Shown here piece after piece: positions 19,264 to 27,839 of a stretch of DNA of 64,000 nt (the first letter of the stretch is position 1; every line of letters begins with the position of its first letter). This DNA comes from DASZTV01 sp035547515. GTDB lineage: Bacteria; Actinomycetota; Actinomycetes; JAFAQI01. The notes under the pieces are model-generated. The model was not told the origin of the DNA, did no database searches, and was given only the letters and a program-made list of their open reading frames with translations. The position numbers and the translations under genes were made by a program. The stretch lies in NCBI GenBank assembly GCA_035547515.1, contig DASZUS010000071.1, positions 59,002-123,001 on the forward strand. Direction: 5' to 3'.

Positions 19264-20682
19264 CTACCGGGCGTGCGCGACGTGGCGGCGCGAACCCGAC
19301 CGGCTTCGTGACCTCTTCGACTCGGCACCGAGGTCGTGCTCGATCTGCTCCAGCGTCCGTCCCTTCGTCTCGGGCACGCGCAGTGCGAAGAACGCGGTGG
19401 CGAGCACCCCGAAGCCGGCGTACAGCCAGAACGTCGCGGGCCGGCCGATGTCGGCGACCAGCGTCAGGAAGTAGTACGAGACGAAGAAGTTCGCGGCCCA
19501 GTTGACGATCGTGCACACCGCCATGCCCTGGCTGCGGATCCGCAGCGGGAACACCTCCGAGATCATCAGCCAGAAGACCGGTCCGAGGCCGATGGCGAAG
19601 CTGGCGATGAACACCACCAACGCGACCACGGCTAGCCACGAGGCGTCGTTCTGCAGGGTCGAGGACTGGAAGAACGCGCCCAGCACGACGAGTGCGACCG
19701 TGAGCCCGACGGTGCCGGTGATCAGCAGCGCCCGCCTGCCGAGCCGGTCGAGCAGCGAGATCGCGACCACGGTGAACACGACGTTGGTGATGCCGACCGA
19801 CAGTGCCTCGGTGACCGACTGGTTCGCCGACAGCCCGGTGTAGCGAAGGATGGTCGGCGCGTAGTAGACGACCGTGTTGACGCCGACCACCTGCTGGAAG
19901 AACGCCAAGCCAAGCCCGACCAGCAGCATCGGGCGAGTCTCGGCCGCGAACAGGGCACGCAGGCCGGCGCGCCGCTCCGACTCGAGGACGTGCTGGATCT
20001 CCTCGACCTGCTTGTCGACGCCGCGCTTGGACTCGGTGCGGCTGAGCACCTCGCGCGCCTCGTCCTCATGGCCGGCCTCGAGCAGCCACCGCGGGGTGTG
20101 GGGGAGCAGCAGCATTCCGAAGGTCAGCGCGATCCCGGGCAGCGCGCCGAGCGCGAGCATCCAGCGCCAGTTGTTGGCGACGTCCTTGAACGCGTAGTCG
20201 ACCAGATAGGCGATGAAGATCCCGGAGGTGATCATGAACTGGTTGAACGACACGGTGCCCCCGCGCAGCTTCGGCGGCACGTGCTCGGAGATGTAGAGCG
20301 GCCCGACGAACGAGGCGGCTCCGACTGCGAGGCCGAGAACCGCCCTCGCGGCGATCAGCATCCCGGACCCTTGCGCCAGCCCCGACCACAAGGCAGCGCC
20401 GACGTACACCACGCCCGCGCCGATGATCGTGAACTTCCGGCTGTAGCGGTCGGCGAGGTAACCCGCTGCGGCGGCGCCTAGGCAGGCTCCGAGGAGCAGC
20501 GCGCCGACGTACCAGCTCTGGGCGCCGGTCGACGCGTGGAAGTCCTTGGTGATGTAGAGCTGAGCGCCGGAGATCACCCCGGTGTCGAACCCGAACAGCA
20601 GGCCGGCCAGCGCGGCCACTGCCGCGATTCCTGACACCGTGCGGTTGCTGCCTTTGAGCGCCTCTTTCGCGAAGCCCGCCAT
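19264..20682 (-). CDS. MFS sugar porter family transporter
   Basis: 472 residues with 12 predicted membrane helices. Sugar-porter signatures include GLLFGFDTGVISGA in helix 1, the DRYSRKF loop, the PESPR-like LLPHTPRWLLE, the mid-protein FFQQVVGVNTVVYYAP motif and the PETKGRTLEQIE ending. It imports a sugar or polyol by proton symport. ATG 20682 is preceded by GGAAAGGA. It faces the GMC/HAD operon. Confidence 0.95.
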   Translation of the reverse strand: MAGFAKEALKGSNRTVSGIAAVAALAGLLFGFDTGVISGAQLYITKDFHASTGAQSWYVGALLLGACLGAAAAGYLADRYSRKFTIIGAGVVYVGAALWSGLAQGSGMLIAARAVLGLAVGAASFVGPLYISEHVPPKLRGGTVSFNQFMITSGIFIAYLVDYAFKDVANNWRWMLALGALPGIALTFGMLLLPHTPRWLLEAGHEDEAREVLSRTESKRGVDKQVEEIQHVLESERRAGLRALFAAETRPMLLVGLGLAFFQQVVGVNTVVYYAPTILRYTGLSANQSVTEALSVGITNVVFTVVAISLLDRLGRRALLITGTVGLTVALVVLGAFFQSSTLQNDASWLAVVALVVFIASFAIGLGPVFWLMISEVFPLRIRSQGMAVCTIVNWAANFFVSYYFLTLVADIGRPATFWLYAGFGVLATAFFALRVPETKGRTLEQIEHDLGAESKRSRSRSGSRRHVAHAR

Positions 20683-20724
20683 GCCTTTTTTCCTTTCCGA
20701 CCCGGGTATCCCGGTCGGTTCCCG

Positions 20725-20749
20725 GTGTCTCGCTGAGTACGCCGGGTAG
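20725..20749 (+). promoter_or_regulatory. Candidate SigB/SigF-type stress promoter before the DUF72 gene
   Basis: GTGT (20725-20728), 15 bases, then GGGTAG (20744-20749) resembles the actinobacterial general-stress sigma pattern GTTT-N15-GGGTAT. Similarity only; the -35 differs at one of four bases. Confidence 0.3.
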
Positions 20750-20759
20750 GACTGCCGAC

Positions 20760-21500
20760 GTGCGACGGATCAGGATCGGCACCAGCGGCTGGCAGTACGC
20801 GGACTGGCGCGGGCTGCTGTATCCGGCCAAGCTGCCGCAACGCGAGTGGCTAGCCACCTACGCCCAGGCCTTCGACACCGTCGAGGTGAACTCGAGCTTC
20901 TACCGGCTGCCCACGACCGACACCGTGAAGCGTTGGGCCGACACGCTGCCCGACGGCTTCGTGATGGCGATCAAGGCCAGCCGCTTCCTCACGCACGTGA
21001 AGCGGCTGCGCGAGCCCGGCGAGCCTGTCGAGCGCCTGCTTGGGGTCCTGGATCCGTTGCGTTCCCGCGGCCTGCTCGGACCAGTGTTGGTGCAGCTGCC
21101 GCCCGACCTCGCGGTCGAGGCGCAGCGGCTCGACGACACGCTGGCCCGTTTCCCGCGCGAGCTCCGGGTCGCCGTGGAGCCCCGCCACCGCTCGTGGTTC
21201 ACCGACGAGGTTCGCGGCCTGCTGTCGTCGTACGGCGCGGCGCTGGTGTGGGCCGACCGGGAGGGCCGCAGCGTCGGGCCGCTGTGGGAGACCGCAACGT
21301 GGCGCTACGTCCGCCTCCATCACGGCCGCAGGGACTGGGGCTACGACAACCGTGACCTGGCTCGCTGGGCCGGCCGCCTGCTAGCCGCAGGTGACGGATA
21401 CCTCTACGCCAACAACGATCCCGGCGGCGCCGCCGTGCGGGATGCGCGCAGGCTGCTCGCGATGACCGGCCAGCCGGCTCAGGATGCGTTGGCGGTATAG
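20760..21500 (+). CDS. DUF72 family protein
   Basis: 246 residues of the DUF72 TIM-barrel family (YecE-like), recognised by RIGTSGWQYADWRGLLYP at the start, VEVNSSFYRLP and the C-terminal YLYANNDPGGAAVRDA. The biochemical function is unknown in spite of wide distribution. GTG 20760 matches the family N terminus. Its 3' end overlaps the convergent GH15 gene by 22 bases. Confidence 0.92.
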   Translation: MRRIRIGTSGWQYADWRGLLYPAKLPQREWLATYAQAFDTVEVNSSFYRLPTTDTVKRWADTLPDGFVMAIKASRFLTHVKRLREPGEPVERLLGVLDPLRSRGLLGPVLVQLPPDLAVEAQRLDDTLARFPRELRVAVEPRHRSWFTDEVRGLLSSYGAALVWADREGRSVGPLWETATWRYVRLHHGRRDWGYDNRDLARWAGRLLAAGDGYLYANNDPGGAAVRDARRLLAMTGQPAQDALAV

Positions 21501-23251
21501 GCACAGGCCGCGCTGATCAGCGCGAGATGGCTGAGCCCTTGGGGCATGTTCCCGAGCATCGCGCCGGTGTCCGGATCGATCTCCTCAGCGAACAGGCCGA
21601 CATCGTTGGCGGCCGCGACCGCCTGGTCCATCAGTGCATATGCCTCTTCCTTGGCACCGAGGTGCACGAGTGCCTCGACCAGCCAGAAGCTGCATGCGAC
21701 GAAAGCCCCTTCGTCGGCGACGCCGCTGTAGCGGTAGACCAGCGGCCCCTCACTGAGCTCCTCGCGGATCGCCTGAACCGTCCCGGCCAGCCGCTCCCCG
21801 CGCTCGAATCCGGTTCTCGCCATGAGCAGCGTCGCCGCGTCGAGGCCGTCGCCCCCGGCGTATCCGACGTAACAACCTCGCTCCGCTGACCAGCAGTGCT
21901 CGTCGACCCAGGCCCGCACGAGCGCGGCTTCGGCGCGCCACCGTGGGATGTTCGCGCCCGCGATCTGGCCTGCCTCGCCGAGGCGCACCGCGCGGTCCAG
22001 CGCCGTCCAGCACCCGATCTTCGAGATCGTGTAGTGCCGCTTCGTGTTCAACTCCCATATGCCGGCGTCTTCGTGCCGCCAGGTGTCACAGCATCGGTCG
22101 GCGAGACCGGCGAGCAGGTTCGCGGTTCTGGGGTCGAGGCAGTGCCCGGCGTCGACGTACTGCCAGACCATGTCGAACAGATCGCCGTAGGTGCCGAGTT
22201 GCAGCTGGCGCGCCGCGCTGTTACCGACTCGCACGGGTCGGCTGCCGCGGTAACCAGAAACTGGCGGCTGCTCCTCCTGGTCGCCCGGAGCCGAGCCGTC
22301 GAGCCGGTAGAAGACGCGCAGCTCGGGTGAGGTACGGCGAAGGGCACCGAGCATCCACTGCACGGCGGCCTGCGCCTCGTCGTGCAGATGAAGGGTGAGC
22401 AGTGCGTCGATGGTGAACGAGCAGTCCCGGACCCACATGAACCGGTAGTCCCAGTTCTTGGCGCCGCCGAGCCGCTCGGGCAGCGATGTCGTGGCGGCAG
22501 CTGCGACCGCGCCGGTGGCGACGAACTGGAGCTGGCGCAGCGTCAGCGCCGAGCGCCGGACCGCCTCCTGCCAGGGCCCGTCGTAGCGGATGGCTGATGC
22601 CCACTCCCGCCACCGCAGCTCCGTCACCGCGAGGTGGCCTTCCAGCTCGGCGCGGTCGGCGAGGAAGACAGGGGAGTCGGGCCCGCCCACGATGCCCAGC
22701 AGCCCGGGCTTGCCGGGCGTCGCGGTGAACGTCGCCGACACCCGGTGGCTGTCGCACACGGGATCTCCGACGTCGTAGAGGCGCAGGGCGAGCTGCTCCT
22801 CGCCGATCTGCATGAGCACCGCGTCCTGCTTGTCCGCGATCCATGGCTGGACCGACCCCAGTTGCGTGCCGGGGGCGACCGTCCATCGCATCGGCACCGC
22901 GCCGTGCAGCGCCTCGACGCGACGCACCAGCTCGCTCCAGGCCAGACGGCCCGAGCGGCCGAGCGGCAGTGCGTCGGTGACCCGCACTGCGCCCGCGTCC
23001 GTGGTGAAGGTGGTCTCGAGGATGTTGGTGTCGGGCACGTAGCGGCGCGACGCGGTGTAGGGAATGTCCGGCCGCAGCTCGATGTAGCCGCCCTGGGCGG
23101 CGTCCAGGATCGCCGCGAAGCTCGGCGCGGCATCCAGCGCCGACACCGGCCACCAGTCGATCCGCCCGTCTCGGGCCACCAGGGCCACCGTCCTGCCGTC
23201 CCCGATCGCGGCGTAGGACTCGATCGGGGCGTAACCGTCTGGATCGCGCAT
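21479..23251 (-). CDS. Glycoside hydrolase family 15 protein (glucoamylase/trehalase-like)
   Basis: 590 residues. The N-terminal beta-sandwich (IESYAAIGDGRTVALVARDGRIDWW) and the (alpha/alpha)6 catalytic domain with KNWDYRFMWVRDCSFTIDALL, WQYVDAG and DEGAFVACSFWLVEALVHLG are typical of bacterial cytoplasmic GH15 proteins, several of which in actinobacteria are trehalases. Expected to release glucose from trehalose or alpha-glucans. Start ATG 23251, with TTG 23254 possible. With the GH65 fragment at the window start it points to trehalose/alpha-glucan turnover. Confidence 0.92.
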   Translation of the reverse strand: MRDPDGYAPIESYAAIGDGRTVALVARDGRIDWWPVSALDAAPSFAAILDAAQGGYIELRPDIPYTASRRYVPDTNILETTFTTDAGAVRVTDALPLGRSGRLAWSELVRRVEALHGAVPMRWTVAPGTQLGSVQPWIADKQDAVLMQIGEEQLALRLYDVGDPVCDSHRVSATFTATPGKPGLLGIVGGPDSPVFLADRAELEGHLAVTELRWREWASAIRYDGPWQEAVRRSALTLRQLQFVATGAVAAAATTSLPERLGGAKNWDYRFMWVRDCSFTIDALLTLHLHDEAQAAVQWMLGALRRTSPELRVFYRLDGSAPGDQEEQPPVSGYRGSRPVRVGNSAARQLQLGTYGDLFDMVWQYVDAGHCLDPRTANLLAGLADRCCDTWRHEDAGIWELNTKRHYTISKIGCWTALDRAVRLGEAGQIAGANIPRWRAEAALVRAWVDEHCWSAERGCYVGYAGGDGLDAATLLMARTGFERGERLAGTVQAIREELSEGPLVYRYSGVADEGAFVACSFWLVEALVHLGAKEEAYALMDQAVAAANDVGLFAEEIDPDTGAMLGNMPQGLSHLALISAACAYTANAS

Positions 23252-23416
23252 CAAGCAGCCTCATGCCGCGGTGGCGAGATGGTCACGATGGCTGGCATTC
23301 CCCCTTGATCGACTTGTCCCACATCGGGTCGCCACTCATCGCGTCGACCCGCGAGGCCGTGACCCGCATACCGAGGCGTGACCCGGGCAGTCCTGAAAGG
23401 GCTGAAGGAGGACGCC

Positions 23417-23650
23417 ATGCCGGGAACCCGAGCCAGTGTCAAGAACGAGAAGCAGTACGAGGCGCTCAAGGACAAGGGGATGTCCAAGGAGCGCGCGGCC
23501 AAGATCGCGAACTCGCCCGGCGCCTCGAGCCGGGGCGGCAAGGCGAGCGGATCGGGGACCCGCCGCTCGGCCAGCTCACAGGGCGGGACGACCGCCCAGA
23601 AGCGCGAGGCTGGGCGCAAGGGCGGCAAGGCGACCGCCCGAAAGTCGTGA
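23417..23650 (+). CDS. Small basic protein with KDKGMSKERAAKIAN motif (DUF7218-like)
   Basis: 77 residues. The first half, EKQYEALKDKGMSKERAAKIANSP, is a conserved helical element found in many small actinobacterial proteins; the second half is a low-complexity Ser/Gly/Lys tail ending GRKGGKATARKS, suggestive of DNA or RNA binding. ATG 23417 has an excellent AAGGAGG. The family is often labelled plasmid stabilisation-like without evidence. It sits alone between the GH15 and LLM genes. Confidence 0.78.
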   Translation: MPGTRASVKNEKQYEALKDKGMSKERAAKIANSPGASSRGGKASGSGTRRSASSQGGTTAQKREAGRKGGKATARKS

Positions 23651-23712
23651 CGCGCGACGGTACGAGTCGCGGACAGACGAGTGTTCACCGATACCGCGGG
23701 TAGGTCGATGAC

Positions 23713-24666
23713 ATGACAGAGTTCGGCTACTTTCTTTCATCTGAGGAGCTCAGCCCGCAGCGCCAGGTGGAGCTCGCAAAGCTCGCCGAGTCGGCCGGCT
23801 TCGACCGGATCTGGATTTCCGACCACTACCACCCGTGGACCCGCGAGCAGGGCGAGAGCGGCTTCGTGTGGTCGGTGCTGGGTGCGATCGCGGCGACCAC
23901 CGACCTGCACATGACGACCGCGGTGACCTGCCCGACCGACCGGATCCACCCCGCCGTGCTGGCACAGGCAACCGCGACGATCGCCTCGATCGCGCCGGGC
24001 CGCTTCAGCTTCGGTGTCGGTTCGGGTGAGCGGCTCAACGAGCACATTCTCGGCGGCTTGTGGCCGCCGGCGCCGATCAGGCTGCAGCGCCTCGAGGAGG
24101 CGGTCGACCTGATTCGCCGGCTGTGGAGCGGCGAGACGGTCACCCACCGCGGGGAGCACTACACCGTGGATGCGGCCCGGATCTTCTCGCTGCCGGAGAA
24201 GCTGCCCGACGTCCTGGTGTCTGGATTCGGCCCTGCCTCGACCGACCTGGCCGCGCGCATCGGCGACGGCTGGATCAACGTGCAGCCGAGCAAGGAGCTG
24301 CTCGATCGCTACCGCGCGGCGGGCGGGCGCGGCGTGACGCAGGGCGGCATGAAGTTCTGCTGGGCTCCGAACGCGGACGACGCCGCGAAGACGGCGTACC
24401 GGTTGTGGGGCTTCGAGGCGGTGGGTGGCCAGAGCGCCCAGGACCTGCCGTCATGGACCGAGTTCGAGCAGCTCGGCGAGGCGACGTCGCCCGAGCAGGT
24501 CGCCGAGAAGGTGCCATGCGGTCCCGACCCGGAGCGCGCCGCCGAAGCGATCAAGGAGTACATCGACGCGGGATTTGACGAGGTCTACCTCTCGCAGATG
24601 GGACCGGACCAGGAAGGCGGCATCAAGTTCCTGACCGAAGAGGTCCTGCCGCTAGTGCGGTCCTGA
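23713..24666 (+). CDS. F420-dependent LLM-class oxidoreductase (G6PDH-related, TIGR03557 type)
   Basis: 317 residues, a luciferase-like TIM barrel. N-terminal MTEFGYFLSSEELSPQRQVELAKLAE, ISDHYHPWTREQGESGFVWSVLGAI and GSGERLNEHILGGLWPP match the F420-dependent glucose-6-phosphate dehydrogenase relatives. It probably uses coenzyme F420 for hydride transfer; the substrate is unknown. An F420:NADPH oxidoreductase gene at 42643 shows that the genome handles this cofactor. ATG 23713 follows GGGTAG by about 9 bases. Confidence 0.9.
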   Translation: MTEFGYFLSSEELSPQRQVELAKLAESAGFDRIWISDHYHPWTREQGESGFVWSVLGAIAATTDLHMTTAVTCPTDRIHPAVLAQATATIASIAPGRFSFGVGSGERLNEHILGGLWPPAPIRLQRLEEAVDLIRRLWSGETVTHRGEHYTVDAARIFSLPEKLPDVLVSGFGPASTDLAARIGDGWINVQPSKELLDRYRAAGGRGVTQGGMKFCWAPNADDAAKTAYRLWGFEAVGGQSAQDLPSWTEFEQLGEATSPEQVAEKVPCGPDPERAAEAIKEYIDAGFDEVYLSQMGPDQEGGIKFLTEEVLPLVRS

Positions 24667-24706
24667 ATCGTCCCGGACGACTCCCACCCATGAAGGAGAG
24701 ATCGAG

Positions 24707-25123
24707 ATGACGACAGCCCGAGAGATCATGAGCCCTGGTACGACGTACCTGAAGGAAGACGCGACCGTAGCGGAAGCAGCGACGCAGCTTGCCGAGGCCT
24801 CGATCGGCGCAGTGCCGGTCTGTGACGACCAGGGCCACCTTCGCGGGATGGTGACCGATCGCGACCTGGTGGTCGAGGTGGTCGCGGCCGGGAAGATGCC
24901 GGGTGAGACGAGGCTGGTCGACCTCATCCGCGGCGAGGTCGTGACGATCGGTGCGGACGACAGCGTCGACGAAGCGATCGCCACGATGCGCGAGCACAAG
25001 GTGCGCCGCTTGCCCGTGATCGACGGGGACAAGCTGGTCGGCATGTTGAGCCAGGCCGACATCGCCCGCGCCTGCTCCCCGGCACAGGCCGGAGAGCTCG
25101 TCTCCGCGATCAGCGAGCCGTGA
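24707..25123 (+). CDS. CBS-pair domain protein
   Basis: 138 residues forming two CBS motifs: about 5-62 (AREIMSPGTTYLKEDATVAEAATQL ... GMVTDRDLVVEVV) and 70-130 (VVTIGADDSVDEAIATMREHKVRRLPVID ... GMLSQADIARA). Stand-alone CBS pairs bind adenine nucleotides and usually act as energy or stress sensors. ATG 24707 has AAGGAGAG. It overlaps the next gene by four bases. Confidence 0.93.
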   Translation: MTTAREIMSPGTTYLKEDATVAEAATQLAEASIGAVPVCDDQGHLRGMVTDRDLVVEVVAAGKMPGETRLVDLIRGEVVTIGADDSVDEAIATMREHKVRRLPVIDGDKLVGMLSQADIARACSPAQAGELVSAISEP

Positions 25124-25542
25124 GCGCAGTCAGCGGGTACCCGGAGCCGGATCCCGGCTCGGCCCTCGAGGACGAAGGCATCCCGGACCAGTCCGACGCG
25201 CTGCCCGGCAAGGTGATCACCGGCGACGCGCAGGAGGATCTGCCGGTGCCACGCGACTACCCGATCGCCGTCACCGACTTCGGGATGACGGCCGAAGAGG
25301 AACGCGCCGGCGAGTCGCTGGAGGGCAGGCTGGACCGCGAGCTGCCGGACGTGGATGCGGCCGCTGGTCGTGGCGACGGGGACGGGCAGCCGTACCCGGA
25401 GGACCCCGACGAGCGCGCCGGCCGCCTCGCCGAGCTGCCGTCCGAGACCGGCGACGGCCAGGACATGTGGGCGGAGAACGTCGGCGCGGACAGCGGCGGC
25501 TTCGCGCCTGAGGAACGGGCGATGCATGTCGACGACAGCTGA
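25120..25542 (+). CDS. DUF5709 family acidic protein
   Basis: 140 residues, strongly acidic, with the DUF5709 pattern: EDEGIPDQSDALPGKVITGDAQE, YPIAVTDFGMTAEEERAGESLEGRLDRELPD and the C-terminal RAGRLAELPSE...SGGFAPEERAMHVDD. Probably intrinsically disordered; a role in stress or desiccation tolerance is suspected for such proteins but not shown. GTG 25120 overlaps the CBS gene stop. Confidence 0.85.
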   Translation: MSAVSGYPEPDPGSALEDEGIPDQSDALPGKVITGDAQEDLPVPRDYPIAVTDFGMTAEEERAGESLEGRLDRELPDVDAAAGRGDGDGQPYPEDPDERAGRLAELPSETGDGQDMWAENVGADSGGFAPEERAMHVDDS

Positions 25543-26041
25543 GGCGATCGAGCAGGGGCTCGGTGCCGTCGAGGCGCAGTACGGCCGCCCGCTGACCGAG
25601 CTCGGCGGCTACTCAGGGGTGATGGCGGTCTATCTGACCGGCCTGGCGACGGCGATCTGGCAGTTGAAAGCCAAACGGCGCCTGCCCTCCGGCTTCACCG
25701 CGGGTGATCTCGCGTTGGTGGCTCTGGCGACGCACAAGCTCAGCCGCACCATCAGCCGGGACGCGGTGACCAGCCCGGCGCGCGCCCCCTTCACCCACTT
25801 CGAGGGGCCGTCCTCGCCCGGCGAGGTCAAGGAGAAGGTCGCCGGCGGCGGCGTGCGCAAGGCGGTCGGGGAACTGATTACCTGCCCGTTCTGCATGGAC
25901 CAGTGGATCGCCTCAGGCTTCATCGTCGGGCTCGCCGCGGCGCCGCGCGTGACCCGCTTCGTGGCGAGCATCTTCGCGGTACGGGCCGGCGCCGACCTGC
26001 TGCAGTTCGGCTATGCCGCGGCGAACAAAGCGGCCGAGTGA
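25526..26041 (+). CDS. DUF1360 family membrane protein
   Basis: 171 residues. Membrane segments at about 30-47, 57-70 and 120-140, the LALVALATHKLSRTISRDAVTSPARAPF element and the ITCPFCMDQW motif (Cys-x2-Cys) define DUF1360, related to the sporulation protein YjcZ/CgeA group. Function unknown. ATG 25526 lies inside the end of the DUF5709 gene (17-base overlap), so the three genes form one transcription unit. Confidence 0.88.
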   Translation: MSTTAEAIEQGLGAVEAQYGRPLTELGGYSGVMAVYLTGLATAIWQLKAKRRLPSGFTAGDLALVALATHKLSRTISRDAVTSPARAPFTHFEGPSSPGEVKEKVAGGGVRKAVGELITCPFCMDQWIASGFIVGLAAAPRVTRFVASIFAVRAGADLLQFGYAAANKAAE

Positions 26042-26054
26042 GGCAGCGCGCGCC

Positions 26055-27776
26055 CTACTCGTGAGCCGGGGGGCGCCGCGCGGCGAGGTGCGCCGCTAGC
26101 TCCTCGAGCGGAGACGGCCGCGCCCACAGGTAGCCCTGGCCGAGGTCGCAGTCCAGGGCGGTCAGCATCGCACGCTGCTGTTCGGTCTCGACGCCCATCG
26201 CGACCGCGCGCATGCCGAGTTCGTGGGCGATGTCGATCAGCGCTCCTGCGATGGTCGCGGCGCCCTTGCCGCTGACCAGGTCGGCGACCAGCTGATGGTC
26301 GATCTTGAGGTAGCTCAGGTCCAGCGTCCGAAGCCGCCGCAGCGAAGGGATGTCGCCGGTGAACTCGTCCAGGGAGACTGCCACCCCGAGCGCCTGCACC
26401 GACCGGATCTGCGCGCGGGCACGCTCCGGGTCGCGCGCGAGGTCCGCGATGTCGATGACGAGGCGAGACCCCGGTAGGCCGCTGTCGCGCAGCGCGGCCT
26501 GCACCATGTCGCCGAAGTCGTGGTTTCGCACGCTGCGCCCGGAGACGTTGACGGTGACGCTGAGATCCGGGGTCTCGGCGACGGCGGAGCAGGCCGCCGA
26601 CAGCGCCCAGCGATCTAGCTCCACGATGAGGCCCTTCGCCTCCGCGATGTCCACGAAGTCAGCGGGCTCGAGCAGGCCGTGGTCGGGGTGCGGCCAGCGG
26701 GCGAGCGCCTCGATGCCCTTCCACTCGCCGGTAGCGAACTCCACCAGCGGTTGGTAGTAGAGGACGAACTCGCCGCGCAGGAGCGCATCGCCCAGCTCGA
26801 CGCGGAGCTGGGAGCGCTGCTCGCTCGCGCGTCGCATCGAAGGCTCGAAGATCTCGTAGCGGTTCTTGCCGCGGGCCTTCGCGGCGTACATCGCGGCGTC
26901 TGCCTCGGCCAGGAGCTCCTCGGAGCTCACGTCGCGCCCGCCGCGGGCGGTCATCCCGACGCTGAGATGGACAAGAACCTCCTCGTCGCCGATCCGCAAC
27001 GGGTACCCGACCGCGGCGTAGAGCCGGTCGACCACGTCGAGCGCTTCGGTCAGCTGGGTGTCCTCGAGCAGTACGGCGAACTCGTCGCCGCCGAACCTGG
27101 CGACCGTGTCGACCGGCCGCACGCAGTCGCGCAAGCGCTTGCCGATCATGCGAAGCAGCTCGTCCCCCGCCGCGTGCCCGAAGCTGTCGTTGACGTCCTT
27201 GAAGTCGTCGAGGTCGAAAAAGCAGATGACGAGCTCGGTCAGGGTTCGCCGCTCGAGGGCGTGCTGAGCCCGCTCGGCGAACAGCGAACGGTTGGCCAGA
27301 CCCGTCAGTGCGTCGTGCGATGCCTGGCGGCGCAGCTCCGTCTCCAGCTGGACCCGCAGCTCCTCGGCCGCGATGCGCTCACGCACTCGCTGGTCGGTGC
27401 GCGCGACCCCGGCCTGGACGGACTCCACGAGCGCCTCGACCGGCACCGGCTTCGTCAGGTACTGGTCGATCTGGCCGACCGCGGCGATCGCGGTGTCGAG
27501 GCTTGCGTAGCCGGTGAGCAGGATGAGTGACACGTCGGCGTCGAACGCCCGGATCGCGGCGCAGAGCTCGAGACCGGTCATGTCAGGGAGCCGCTGGTCG
27601 CAGAGGACCACAGACGGGTGCAGCTCACGCTCCCGGACGATCGCCGCTCCGGCGCTGGTCACCCCGACCGCGCTGAGGCCGCGCGTCGTCAGGATCTCGA
27701 CGATCGTGCCGGCCATCGTCGGATCGTCGTCGACCACCAGCACCTGCACTCCGCGGGTGCCGACGTCCTCGCTCAT
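26055..27776 (-). CDS. Response regulator with REC-GGDEF and degenerate EAL domains
   Basis: 573 residues. REC domain (9-125) with the phospho-acceptor D60 and acidic DDD at 16-18; GGDEF domain with intact RFGGDEF; then an EAL domain whose key residues are altered. The EAL triplet itself remains (IEALARW), but the EITE motif reads DIAD, DDFGTG reads DEFTGD, and AEGVE reads AMGVE. Metal coordination is therefore probably lost and the domain is likely non-catalytic, acting as a c-di-GMP receptor or structural element. Net activity is predicted to be phosphorylation-controlled diguanylate cyclase. ATG 27776 chosen; divergent from a sensor kinase. Confidence 0.9.
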   Translation of the reverse strand: MSEDVGTRGVQVLVVDDDPTMAGTIVEILTTRGLSAVGVTSAGAAIVRERELHPSVVLCDQRLPDMTGLELCAAIRAFDADVSLILLTGYASLDTAIAAVGQIDQYLTKPVPVEALVESVQAGVARTDQRVRERIAAEELRVQLETELRRQASHDALTGLANRSLFAERAQHALERRTLTELVICFFDLDDFKDVNDSFGHAAGDELLRMIGKRLRDCVRPVDTVARFGGDEFAVLLEDTQLTEALDVVDRLYAAVGYPLRIGDEEVLVHLSVGMTARGGRDVSSEELLAEADAAMYAAKARGKNRYEIFEPSMRRASEQRSQLRVELGDALLRGEFVLYYQPLVEFATGEWKGIEALARWPHPDHGLLEPADFVDIAEAKGLIVELDRWALSAACSAVAETPDLSVTVNVSGRSVRNHDFGDMVQAALRDSGLPGSRLVIDIADLARDPERARAQIRSVQALGVAVSLDEFTGDIPSLRRLRTLDLSYLKIDHQLVADLVSGKGAATIAGALIDIAHELGMRAVAMGVETEQQRAMLTALDCDLGQGYLWARPSPLEELAAHLAARRPPAHE

Positions 27777-27839
27777 CTGTTCAAGGATGCCTCGTTGGCT
27801 ACGTTGTGTCCTACTTCGAAGCAGAGCGGGGAGGTGGTG

